Positions 1 to 8,934 are shown, counted from the stretch's first letter. The stretch: DNA of 41,676 nucleotides from Oscillospiraceae bacterium (GCA_009782385.1 WRJE01000012.1:1-41676); one strand, 5' to 3'. The notes: generated by a model not told the origin, from the letters alone. Made by a program: numbers and translations.

Positions 1-9
1 CCCACATTC

Positions 10-113
10 CCGCTCGCGGCTTGCTGGGATGTATCCCAAACCCTCTCGGAAAACTCAAAAATGAGTTTTCCGTTAAGCCAACAAGTTGGCTGCTGCGCGT
101 TCCTGCGGAACGC
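10..113. repeat. Five consecutive short inverted repeats (hairpin cluster), possibly continuing off the left edge
   Basis: CCGC-TC-GCGG (10-19), TGGGAT-GT-ATCCCA (25-38), CGGAAAACTCA-AAAA-TGAGTTTTCCG (47-72), GCCAAC-AA-GTTGGC (77-90), GCGTTCC-TGC-GGAACGC (97-113); all perfect by eye. Confidence 0.75.
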
Positions 114-132
114 TAAAAAATGTTTTCAATCG

Positions 133-349
133 TCACAAAATATTTTCTTCAATCCATTTTGCCACGCCGTCATCGTTGCAGTCGCCGCAAACATAATTTG
201 AAACAGTTTTACATTCATCTATCGCGTTTAATACTGACACGCTGATTTCACACTCACGAAGCATTTCAACATCGTTTATATCGTTACCGAAAGCAATAAC
301 ATCAGCCGCCGAGGCTGTTCAGTTTTTCGTTGTATGTTTTCTTAGCCAT
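133..349 (-). pseudogene. Remnant: HAD-IIB/Cof-type phosphatase C-terminus joined to a short unrelated ORF start
   Basis: Minus-strand translation ADVIAFGNDINDVEMLRECEISVSVLNAIDECKTVSNYVCGDCNDDGVAKWIEENIL* (HAD GDxxND motif) with no N-terminal domains. Immediately upstream is MAKKTYNEKLNSLGG* in another frame. Confidence 0.6.
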
Positions 350-353
350 TATT

Positions 354-1013
354 TTACGCCCTTTTCCGGATAGTCACCCGCACGGTATCACCCGGTTGTT
401 TTCCAATCTTTGCGCGAATATGTTTTAATATGCCGATGATATAACATACCGAGCCGTCAGCGTTCTTCACGCCCATGTTTACAATGCTTCCATCATACGG
501 CTCACCGTCAAAAGTGGCATGGATTTTTACTCTGCCTTTTCCGAACTCCGCTTTGATGTCATACGGGAACAGCACATACGCGCCGCCTTTGCCGATTTCG
601 GAGGATAATATCACTGCGTCATACTCATAATTTTTTTCGTCAATTTTTACTTCGCCGACCTTTTCAACACACGTCACACGAAATCGTGTAATGTCCGCAA
701 TCAGTTCGTAGTCCACCAGCCTGTCATATGGAAACTGTATCGCGCCTTTGGATGTTTTATACGCGGCGAGCCGTTCTAATAAGGCAGGATGAAGCCGATC
801 CAACGCGCCGGGATAAATTCCGATATGCTTCTTGAGCGCGGCGAAATGTATCAGGTTCTCACGCTGACAAAAGGTTGGCATTTGGTATGACATTTTCTCC
901 ACCGCATCCGGCGCGGCGGCGCGGATAGTTTCTCGGACTTTAACAAGAATAAGCCGCACATCTTCAGACTGAGCGGCGATGTACTCGTCAATATTGGCGG
1001 GTTTTATGTTCAT
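354..1013 (-). CDS. DUF1801 (YdhG-like) plus DUF1905 domain protein
   Basis: N-terminal IDEYIAAQSEDVRLILVKVRETIRAAAPDAVEKMSYQMPTF...IGIYPG is typical of DUF1801. C-terminal GKGGAYVLFPYDIKAEFGKGRVKIHATFDGEPYDGSI...IRAKIGKQPGDTVRVTI is typical of DUF1905. GAGGTG precedes the ATG at 1013. Confidence 0.8.
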   Translation of the reverse strand: MNIKPANIDEYIAAQSEDVRLILVKVRETIRAAAPDAVEKMSYQMPTFCQRENLIHFAALKKHIGIYPGALDRLHPALLERLAAYKTSKGAIQFPYDRLVDYELIADITRFRVTCVEKVGEVKIDEKNYEYDAVILSSEIGKGGAYVLFPYDIKAEFGKGRVKIHATFDGEPYDGSIVNMGVKNADGSVCYIIGILKHIRAKIGKQPGDTVRVTIRKRA

Positions 1014-1027
1014 ATTTTGCAGACACC

Positions 1028-1582
1028 TCAACAATTCCATTTCAATTTTGCCGGATTCGCTTCATCCGCCACAGCGATAGCGCGAAGTGCGTTGGTGTAA
1101 TCTACACATACTTCCTCCGCAATCTCCGCATACGCTTCCTCAACCGCTTTGAGCCCCACGCGATCATAAGCGACCGCCGCAGCCGCATAGAAGAACAATC
1201 CCAGTGAGTGCGTCAGCGTATGAACGACTGCCGAACCCTGTCCGACAGCCCGAGCCGCCGCCTGCGCTACCGGGTTGCCGTCAAGCTCACGAGCGGCGGC
1301 GTGGCACTCGTTGAGAATGATGTTCTTAACCATGGGGAACTTAACCTTGCCGTCAAGGTAATCATATGCGGCGTTCACTGCGTTTCTCGGGCGGTCATCG
1401 CCGGGACAGTGCTTCTCAAAGATAGGCAAGATTTTTTCTTCGGCGTATGCAAGACACCACTTGCGGATGGTGTCCTCGCTCTGTGTGTCAATCAGCTCTC
1501 TCAGCGCAATACAAGATGGCGCGTTTACATCGCCGAGCATTTTTCGTAGCTTTTTAGGCACGGGATGCACTCTCCTTTTCAA
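1028..1582 (-). CDS. Putative immunity protein (Imm5-like)
   Basis: 184 aa; WCLAYAEEKILPIFEKHCPGDDRPRNAVNAAYDYLDGK... and AAARAVGQGSAVVHTLTHSLGLFFYAAAAVAYDRVG pattern resembles the Imm5-like family. Confidence 0.6.
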   Translation of the reverse strand: MKRRVHPVPKKLRKMLGDVNAPSCIALRELIDTQSEDTIRKWCLAYAEEKILPIFEKHCPGDDRPRNAVNAAYDYLDGKVKFPMVKNIILNECHAAARELDGNPVAQAAARAVGQGSAVVHTLTHSLGLFFYAAAAVAYDRVGLKAVEEAYAEIAEEVCVDYTNALRAIAVADEANPAKLKWNC

Positions 1583-1606
1583 TCAATCTGAGCGCGATTT
1601 TCTTCT

Positions 1607-2068
1607 CTATCTTTCTAATCTCTTTTTGCAATCTATGAGCGCGTAAATATCGGCAGGAAGCTCCGATGTGGCGATATCAAACACCACCGGAAATGTAGGC
1701 ACTTTCCCATATGTCTCGGAATCACGAATCAACTGTTTTGTTGCTTCGTCCACATCGGATTGCAAAATTTCCGAGCGGTTCTTTTCCTTAAACCAAATCG
1801 CCACGTTGAAAGAGCTTTCATAAACATGAAGCCAGTATAGGTTTTTCTCTTTCTTTGTTCCCCGGGGCGTTGTCCAAAAGTGCTGCCCTTTTGCAAACCA
1901 TGCCTTGTGGGGCGTATACCATTGCCACTCCTGCTCCATCTCCAAGCCGGGCAAAGCCTCTTGGAGCGTTTCGTATGCGGCATAGCTGTCGCTGAGGGTT
2001 TGCCGGAGCAACTCGTCTGACGGTATCACTTTGGGGTCTCTTAGCCGCAAATTTTCGCTGTTATTCAT
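1607..2068 (-). CDS. DUF3788 family protein
   Basis: 153 aa; WQWYTPHKAWFAKG...LYWLHVYESSFNVAIWFKEK pattern. Confidence 0.6.
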   Translation of the reverse strand: MNNSENLRLRDPKVIPSDELLRQTLSDSYAAYETLQEALPGLEMEQEWQWYTPHKAWFAKGQHFWTTPRGTKKEKNLYWLHVYESSFNVAIWFKEKNRSEILQSDVDEATKQLIRDSETYGKVPTFPVVFDIATSELPADIYALIDCKKRLER

Positions 2069-2075
2069 TGATTAT

Positions 2076-2190
2076 TCAATCCTTCCAGTCGCCCCAATTT
2101 TGCTTATCCGGCGGCAGTTGCTCATTATGGTTGGCGTAATGCACCGCCGGTCTGTAGCCTTATATTTTTAATCAATTCAGAAGCATTCAT
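2076..2190 (-). pseudogene. Short gene remnant (N-terminal stub and C-terminal stub in different frames)
   Basis: MNASELIKNIR start followed in another frame by YRPAVHYANHNEQLPPDKQNWGDWKD*. Confidence 0.4.
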
Positions 2191-2503
2191 AAACTCAATC
2201 ACACTCCCACATCTTATAGTATAACAAATGATACAACATTTTTCAAAACAAAAATGAATTTTTACAAATAGTCAATAAATGAAAATCGTATTTGCTGCGC
2301 TTCTTCCTCCGATAATGAGAGGAAAGGTAAAGCGAGATACAGACTGCGTACATTATGGGGATTATTCTCTGTTTCCCTTGTATATGTAAATGATATATTA
2401 TATAATGAGTGTAAAGTTGAAATTAGTACGCTATGACTTCTTGACAACACCAATAGGAAGTCAGCAACCAACAACGCAGTCATGTATAATACCGGAGGAT
2501 GAT

Positions 2504-3712
2504 ATGCAGTTTGAACCAATTTCTCACTTAAAGGAAATGATGCGGATCCGAGGAATCAGCACACATTTTTTATCGCCACCGTACAGCGATGCTGTAAATT
2601 TTGATGATGGCTTACATCATCTGTTATATGGAGATTATGATTTCATAAGTTTTATTCAGGTAATGATTCAACGCTGTCAAATAGGAACTGTCTATTTGGC
2701 TAATGATAAATTTGAACTGAATTACATTCTCATTAAAACAAGCGCGGACGAGCTTATTATAATAGGTCCTTATGCCATACACCCTAATGAGTTGTTATTT
2801 AACATGGTCTGTGAACAAAATGATATCCCCGTTACACGATTGTCCGACATGAAGAAGTTTTTCTATGGCATTCCGTTTGTTGAACGCAGCGAAGTGCTGG
2901 AATCTGAAATAATTCTTATCGCAAAGTATATTTTGGATAACAATGATTATACAATAGAGAGGATTGATTTACCGTTTTATCTCTCTGAGCAGAATAACAA
3001 GATAAAAGAGTTATCCGACAGTAAACGTCCGCTGGCAATAATAGAAGCCCTTTACCAAAATGAGGATAACTACTTAGAAGCAGTGGAACGCGGAGATCTT
3101 AAACAGGCAACTCTATATATGAGTATGTTTAATAAGTTTACGATAGAGCAGCGGCACGCGGACAGCTTGCGGGATTTGAAAAACTACTGCTTCGTGCTAA
3201 ATACTCTGTTGCGTAAAGCGGTACAGCGGGCAGCGGTGCATCCCGCTTATATACATGAGTTGTCCGCCGAGTTTGCTGTTAAAATTGAAGCTGCCCGCAC
3301 AAGAGAGGAACTCTCGGTTAATATTACCCAATCAATGTTACGTAAATACTGCTTATTGGTTAATAACCACTCACTCAAAAATTACTCCCTGCCTGTACGT
3401 AAAGCGGTAAACTATATTGATTTTAATTTTTCGGAGCTAATAACACTGGAAATGATTGCCGAATCAGCTGCGGTCAACTACAGTTATCTCTCGTCACAGT
3501 TCAAAAAGGAGACAGGCTCGTCAGTAGTTGATTACATCAATAGAAACCGTATACAGAGAGCTTTTACGCTGTTAATTTCTACCTCTCTGTCAATTAACGC
3601 TATCGCTGAAAAATGCGGATTCAGCGATGACGCATATTTCACCCGCGTGTTCAAGAAAGTTCACGGCAAATCTCCTCGCGAATACCGGAAGAGTTTCTTT
3701 CTGCAAAAGTAG
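2504..3712 (+). CDS. AraC-family transcriptional regulator
   Basis: C-terminal double HTH: ITLEMIAESAAVNYSYLSSQFKKETGSSVVDYINRNRIQRAFTLLISTSLSINAIAEKCGFSDDAYFTRVFKKVHGKSPREYRK. GGAGG at 2494 upstream of ATG 2504; the longer ORF from 2390 is possible. Confidence 0.9.
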   Translation: MQFEPISHLKEMMRIRGISTHFLSPPYSDAVNFDDGLHHLLYGDYDFISFIQVMIQRCQIGTVYLANDKFELNYILIKTSADELIIIGPYAIHPNELLFNMVCEQNDIPVTRLSDMKKFFYGIPFVERSEVLESEIILIAKYILDNNDYTIERIDLPFYLSEQNNKIKELSDSKRPLAIIEALYQNEDNYLEAVERGDLKQATLYMSMFNKFTIEQRHADSLRDLKNYCFVLNTLLRKAVQRAAVHPAYIHELSAEFAVKIEAARTREELSVNITQSMLRKYCLLVNNHSLKNYSLPVRKAVNYIDFNFSELITLEMIAESAAVNYSYLSSQFKKETGSSVVDYINRNRIQRAFTLLISTSLSINAIAEKCGFSDDAYFTRVFKKVHGKSPREYRKSFFLQK

Positions 3713-3793
3713 GATTATTTCTAGGGAAAGCAGGATTATTTCTAGGTGATTTTTTTCACCTAAAAATAATCCGCTTTTTGCTAAAAATAATCC
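3712..3793. promoter_or_regulatory. Four-copy 14-bp operator (two direct copies, two inverted copies, 21-bp phasing)
   Basis: GGATTATTTCTAGG at 3712-3725 and 3733-3746; CCTAAAAATAATCC at 3759-3772; GCTAAAAATAATCC at 3780-3793. Confidence 0.7.
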
Positions 3794-3854
3794 TTTTATA
3801 TTCTCTCAAATAACTTTATGATTTGTATACAGAACAAATAGGAGGTGAATCCAT

Positions 3855-5684
3855 ATGTCATTTTCAAATTTATATCCTGTTACAACCTCGGTACGCAGAT
3901 TATCGGATTTAAGCGGTTTGTGGAATTTCAAGTTCGACCCGGACGGATTAGGGAAGAAAGAAAAATGGACTCAGGGCTTGCCATCGCCGATGACAATGCC
4001 TGTACCCGCGTCCTTCGCGGACATTTTCACCGACAAGAAGAGCCGTGAATACACAGGGGACTTCTGGTACGAAAAAGAAATATACATACCCGGCGAATGG
4101 AGAGACATGGAAGTAGGTCTGAGGTTTGAGGGTGCGGCTCATCGGGCAACGGTTTATGTAAATGGCACGAAAGCAGGTTCGCATGAGGGCGGATTCTTAC
4201 CTTTTACGGTGATTATCAGTAAATCGGTTGCTTTTGACGCACCTAACCTAATCAGCGTACAGGTAAACAACGAGCTGCGCGAAGACTGCCTGCCGGTCGG
4301 TCGGACCGCAGAGCTGGCTGACGGAAGTAAAATGGCTAAAGGGTATTTTGATTTCTTTAATTATTCCGGTTTAATACGCCCGGTTAAGTTAGTCGCCCTG
4401 CCTAAAAAGCATATTACGGATTACTCATTAACTTATTCGCTGATAGATAAATGCGCGGAGGTCAATTACAGCGTTACCGCTAATCATAAAAACGGATTTA
4501 GAGTTTCAGCAGCGATATACGATGAGTCCGGCAATCTTTCGGGAGAAGCCGAGGGCAAGGAGGGTAGCATCTACATCAGCAATGTCCGGCTGTGGGAAGT
4601 GCATAACGCATATTTATATAAATTTGTATTCAAAATCATTGACGGCGAAACCGTCATAGACGAATACACGGATCAAATCGGCATCCGCACATTTGAAATA
4701 GACGGACATGATTTTTTGCTGAACGGCAAACCCATATACATGAAAGGTTTCGGTAAGCACGAAGAGAGCGAATCATCAGGGCGGGGCTTAAACCCAAGCG
4801 TGTTAAAACGTGATTTTGAGTTGATGAAATGGATTGGGGCTAACTCATTCCGCACCGCTCATTACCCTCACAGCGAGGAGACTTTACGACTCGCGGATCG
4901 TGAGGGAATTATGGTTGTGGACGAAGTGGCGGCGGTAGGTTTAATGGCAAGCACCTTAAATTTCTTCGATGCAAGTCAAGGCCCTCAGACAAGGTTTTTC
5001 CAAAAAGAGACAACGGCAAAGCTGCTAGAACGGCATTTACAGCAGTTGAAAGAACTCATTCTCAGGGACAAAAACCGGGCTTGCGTTGTCGCTTGGTGCG
5101 TAGCTAATGAACCTGAAACCACGGATGACGAGTCCCGTCCGTATTTTGAAACGGTTTTTGCAAAGGCAAGGGCACTGGATCCGCAGCATCGCCCGTTAAC
5201 CTTTACATCGCTGATGACCGCAACGCCTGACAAATGTAAATGCGCGGATTTATGCGATTTTATAAGCCTTAACAGATATTATGGCTGGTATGTGTTCGGC
5301 GGCAACGAAATTACAGCGGCGGAAAACATTTTCAGGCAGGAATTAGCGGGCTGGACCGGACGCATACCCGATAAACCTTTTGTTTTCTCTGAATACGGTG
5401 CGGATACCGCCTCCGGCATACATAAATTACCCAGTGTTATGTGGAGCGAGGAATACCAGACAGAGTATCTGAATATGTGCCACAGAGTTTTTGATTCTCT
5501 GCCCTTTGTGCGCGGCGAACAGGTGTGGGCTTTTGCCGATTTTCAGACGGGCGAAGGAATTATGCGCGTTGACGGAAATAAGAAAGGTATCTTTACCCGC
5601 AGCAGACAACCAAAAGCCGCCGCGCATCTCTTAAAAGAGCGGTGGGAAGGATTACCGTTGCGGTTCAAATCAGAGGAGGAATGA
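3855..5684 (+). CDS. uidA: GH2 beta-glucuronidase (cytoplasmic)
   Basis: GH2 architecture; acid/base WCVANEPET, nucleophile FSEYGADT, and GNKKGIFTRSRQPKAAA containing the NxK glucuronate-recognition motif known from E. coli UidA. RBS GGAGGTG. No signal peptide. Confidence 0.88.
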   Translation: MSFSNLYPVTTSVRRLSDLSGLWNFKFDPDGLGKKEKWTQGLPSPMTMPVPASFADIFTDKKSREYTGDFWYEKEIYIPGEWRDMEVGLRFEGAAHRATVYVNGTKAGSHEGGFLPFTVIISKSVAFDAPNLISVQVNNELREDCLPVGRTAELADGSKMAKGYFDFFNYSGLIRPVKLVALPKKHITDYSLTYSLIDKCAEVNYSVTANHKNGFRVSAAIYDESGNLSGEAEGKEGSIYISNVRLWEVHNAYLYKFVFKIIDGETVIDEYTDQIGIRTFEIDGHDFLLNGKPIYMKGFGKHEESESSGRGLNPSVLKRDFELMKWIGANSFRTAHYPHSEETLRLADREGIMVVDEVAAVGLMASTLNFFDASQGPQTRFFQKETTAKLLERHLQQLKELILRDKNRACVVAWCVANEPETTDDESRPYFETVFAKARALDPQHRPLTFTSLMTATPDKCKCADLCDFISLNRYYGWYVFGGNEITAAENIFRQELAGWTGRIPDKPFVFSEYGADTASGIHKLPSVMWSEEYQTEYLNMCHRVFDSLPFVRGEQVWAFADFQTGEGIMRVDGNKKGIFTRSRQPKAAAHLLKERWEGLPLRFKSEEE

Positions 5685-5686
5685 TA

Positions 5687-7441
5687 ATGTATAAAAAGAG
5701 GGTTCTCTGCTTCATGCTCGCCGTGTTATTGATATTACCCGCTCTCGCGGCGTGCGGCGGCGATGCCGGCGGAGGCAATGCGTCATTCACTTGGTGGATA
5801 ATACAAGGTGCGGATGCCTCTTATTACGCGGCCTACGAAGATAATCCCGCCGTCCGCTATATGCTGTCAAAGACTTACAACGGCAGTAAAATTAGCCTCA
5901 ACTTTATGGTTCCCGTAGCCGGTTCAGAGCAGGACAACTTCAACACCCTGTTGGCCACAGGTGAGTATGCGGACATTATGGTTACGACCCAGTACCAAGG
6001 CTCTATCGAAGAACTGTATCGGGAGGGCATTATTCTGGATTTAACCGAATACATCGACAAATGGATGCCTAATTATAAGGCACTTTTAGAAAGCGACCCC
6101 GAAGCCTATATGTACGCTGCCCATATTGTTGACGGCGAACGCAAAAATTTGATACTGCTGGAGTTCGGCGACATAGTGGCGGACACATGGTGCGGTTACC
6201 AATACAGGCGGGACTGGATTGTAAAATATGGAAAAAACCCTTTTGACGGAAGTGGATTCAGCGGCAGTTACGACAGCGATGGGGAGTGGACGGATAATGT
6301 TATATTTCCCAATGGCGGCACTTATCCGATTTATATAAGCGACTGGGAATGGATGCTGAACATCTTTGCCGCCGCCATTGCTGACCTTGGTATTTCCGAT
6401 GGCTATCCTATAAGCATCGGGTACGGCGGATATTTCGGCACAGGCGACATATTCACCGGTTTTGGCGGCGGCGGTCCCACTTGGCATATCGACCCGAACA
6501 ACCAAATACAATTCGGCGGAACTTCCGCAAATATGCGCGCATATCTGCAATGTATGAACACATGGTTTGAGCGGGGGTGGATTGACAGGGCTTTTGCAGA
6601 ACGCTCGGCGGATATGTTCTATCGTATAGATGATGCCGGAGTGCGGCAGGGAAAGGTTGGTATGTGGATAGGCATACAGTCTCAGCTCGGATCGGGATTA
6701 GACAGCGACATGGGATTTGCCGAAGGCATGGTTTCCTTCGCTGCCCGCCAGCCTATTAACGATCTGTACGGAGGTTCTGAAGTTCAGGGCAAGACCCCCT
6801 ATTCCATGTATCAGATATCCAGAATCGGCGGGAGCTTAACCATCACTAGCAAAGCCGCTGAAAAAGACTTGGAAACACTGTTCACCTTCTTGGATTCCCT
6901 GTACACAAAAGAAGGCGGTTTGCTTATCCAGAGAGGGTTGTCAAAAGAACAGGTAGACGAAACCCAAGACGAATTTTACCTGCGTCATGGTCTGACGGAG
7001 GGAGGCTACCGCCCCGTTGAGACAGAGAGCGGAACTAAATATGAGATAACGGACGAGATTTACAATGACTTGGGTACGTTGGCGCAAGCTGCGGCCGCCC
7101 TGAGGCTTGGCACCGGCTGGGTTCCGCAGTCACTGCTGCAACCGCGAGGGTCGGGAAACTTCCTGCAAAGTCTGGATGAATGGATTGTATATAAATCCAC
7201 CGGATTTATGCAGCCGTCTTTCACGGCTATGCTCGCATCGGAAGACGCAAGACTTTACGCCAGAGGCAATACACAGGTCACTGAATTTTTGGAGCAAAAT
7301 CTGCCGTTGTTTGTGCGCGGTCAGCGCAATCCATTTGACGACACAGACTGGAATAACTACGTAGACGCACTTGAACGTTACAATCCGGGAAGAGTAACGG
7401 TTCTGTTTCAAAACTTGTTAAGTACACTTGCAGGAAAATAG
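5687..7441 (+). CDS. Extracellular solute-binding lipoprotein (LplA-like, CUT1 ABC transporter)
   Basis: MYKKRVLCFMLAVLLILPALAACGG lipobox; body similar to the 18242 and 36441 lipoproteins (DWEWML.IFA..IAD.GI.DGY). Confidence 0.85.
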   Translation: MYKKRVLCFMLAVLLILPALAACGGDAGGGNASFTWWIIQGADASYYAAYEDNPAVRYMLSKTYNGSKISLNFMVPVAGSEQDNFNTLLATGEYADIMVTTQYQGSIEELYREGIILDLTEYIDKWMPNYKALLESDPEAYMYAAHIVDGERKNLILLEFGDIVADTWCGYQYRRDWIVKYGKNPFDGSGFSGSYDSDGEWTDNVIFPNGGTYPIYISDWEWMLNIFAAAIADLGISDGYPISIGYGGYFGTGDIFTGFGGGGPTWHIDPNNQIQFGGTSANMRAYLQCMNTWFERGWIDRAFAERSADMFYRIDDAGVRQGKVGMWIGIQSQLGSGLDSDMGFAEGMVSFAARQPINDLYGGSEVQGKTPYSMYQISRIGGSLTITSKAAEKDLETLFTFLDSLYTKEGGLLIQRGLSKEQVDETQDEFYLRHGLTEGGYRPVETESGTKYEITDEIYNDLGTLAQAAAALRLGTGWVPQSLLQPRGSGNFLQSLDEWIVYKSTGFMQPSFTAMLASEDARLYARGNTQVTEFLEQNLPLFVRGQRNPFDDTDWNNYVDALERYNPGRVTVLFQNLLSTLAGK

Positions 7442-7452
7442 GAGGTATTTTT

Positions 7453-8934
7453 ATGAAACGTTTAATTAGTATTATCACGGTTTTAGCTCTAAGTATTACT
7501 TTACTGGCATCATGCGGAAATAACGGCGACAACTCCGCCGCCACTGCCACCCCAACGCAATCCCAAACGGAAGATACTGCGGATAAAAGTCAGGAATCCG
7601 CTGCGGTCGCTTCAACAGACCCATTGGATATGATAACGGAAGGGTATTATGTGTATTCTTTTAACGCGCCGGGGCATGGCGACTTCGTGCAATTTTTCAG
7701 ATTTTACCCTGAAGCTCCCGTGTTAGGTTCGGTTTTCTATGCGGGCTTTACCAACAACAGCTCCCTTTTCGCCGGGACATATACTGTTGAACCGATGGAG
7801 TACAGTTACCGCTGTGCCGTTGACAGGGATAATTCCGTTGCGGAAAATTTTGTAGATGGAGTCGCGCCCTATACCATAACCTTTTACGATTTCAACGGAA
7901 ATGTTTTGGATGCCTGCGGTTTTGACGGCAGTATCCTGTACAACGACATGACGGTAATAAGCGCAATGGGTTCAAGCAGGGTAATGTACCATCATGATAC
8001 CGATGGTCCGGCATCCAAGTTTGCCGGAACTTTTGCCGGAGAAATGGGTGTAACCTATTTGTCCTTTGTCGTGGAGGATGACCCCATAGGCGTGGTAAAC
8101 CTTTTGCATAATCAAACTTATATGGATATGGTGGGTATGCTTATAGAGGGCATTTGGACAATGGAAGCAGGCGCGGGAGGCGGCTTCAATTATAACCTTA
8201 TACCCGAGTTTGACATAGATACCCCGGCTGTGCTGGCGGTTTCGGCGGATACCCTTACGGCGGTATACACCCCCGAAGGCGGTTCTCCAATTAAAATGGT
8301 AAACGTGTCCTCAATGGAAGCTCAGGTGGAACACATATTTACCGGGGAAGCTCATATCGCGGCATACGATACGGATGCGCCTCTTACGCTGAGCCTGTAT
8401 GACGATGGTACGGTCATTTTGGATATGGTGCTGTTTAATAACAATGTAACTGTGGACACCGGAAACTACACCATGGTTAACGACTATACTTTCGGTATCT
8501 CTTTCGATAACGCGGGAGATTTACAAACGGAAATAGATTTCGGCACCTTCGTAATTACCTTGGATTACAAAAGTGAGATGGATCAGATAGGATCTATTGA
8601 AGCAATACTGACCCTCGGAAGCGCGGAGGCCGACAGCGGCGGTGCGGATGAACTGTTTTCATTTGACAGCGGCGAGGGCAGCAGCACAACATTGACACTT
8701 TATGGCGACGGCACATATCGGTTCGGATTCGATGCTTATGGCGTTGAGGAGTTCGGGACATGGATTTTTGAATCCTATAACCTTACGCTCATTCAGGAAA
8801 ACGGCAACGAAATTGTATCCAATATCGGTGAAGGTCACTCCATGATTATAGGATATGTGGCGGTGGTAAGCGACCAACTGGCAGACACCTTTACCGCGCC
8901 TGCGGAGTTATGGGGCGGCGCGTTGGTTAACTGA
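7453..8934 (+). CDS. Uncharacterised beta-rich lipoprotein
   Basis: MKRLISIITVLALSITLLASCGN lipobox, Thr/Gln/Ser linker, then repeated LTLYxDGTY...GTW-type segments. No recognised enzyme motif. Confidence 0.75.
   Translation: MKRLISIITVLALSITLLASCGNNGDNSAATATPTQSQTEDTADKSQESAAVASTDPLDMITEGYYVYSFNAPGHGDFVQFFRFYPEAPVLGSVFYAGFTNNSSLFAGTYTVEPMEYSYRCAVDRDNSVAENFVDGVAPYTITFYDFNGNVLDACGFDGSILYNDMTVISAMGSSRVMYHHDTDGPASKFAGTFAGEMGVTYLSFVVEDDPIGVVNLLHNQTYMDMVGMLIEGIWTMEAGAGGGFNYNLIPEFDIDTPAVLAVSADTLTAVYTPEGGSPIKMVNVSSMEAQVEHIFTGEAHIAAYDTDAPLTLSLYDDGTVILDMVLFNNNVTVDTGNYTMVNDYTFGISFDNAGDLQTEIDFGTFVITLDYKSEMDQIGSIEAILTLGSAEADSGGADELFSFDSGEGSSTTLTLYGDGTYRFGFDAYGVEEFGTWIFESYNLTLIQENGNEIVSNIGEGHSMIIGYVAVVSDQLADTFTAPAELWGGALVN

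Noticed and set aside
1208-1646. Plus-strand ORFs of 113 and 61 aa
   Set aside because: Antisense to the Imm5-like gene; no start-site or domain support.
6086-6550. 154-aa minus-strand ORF
   Set aside because: Antisense to the first solute-binding lipoprotein, no supporting features.
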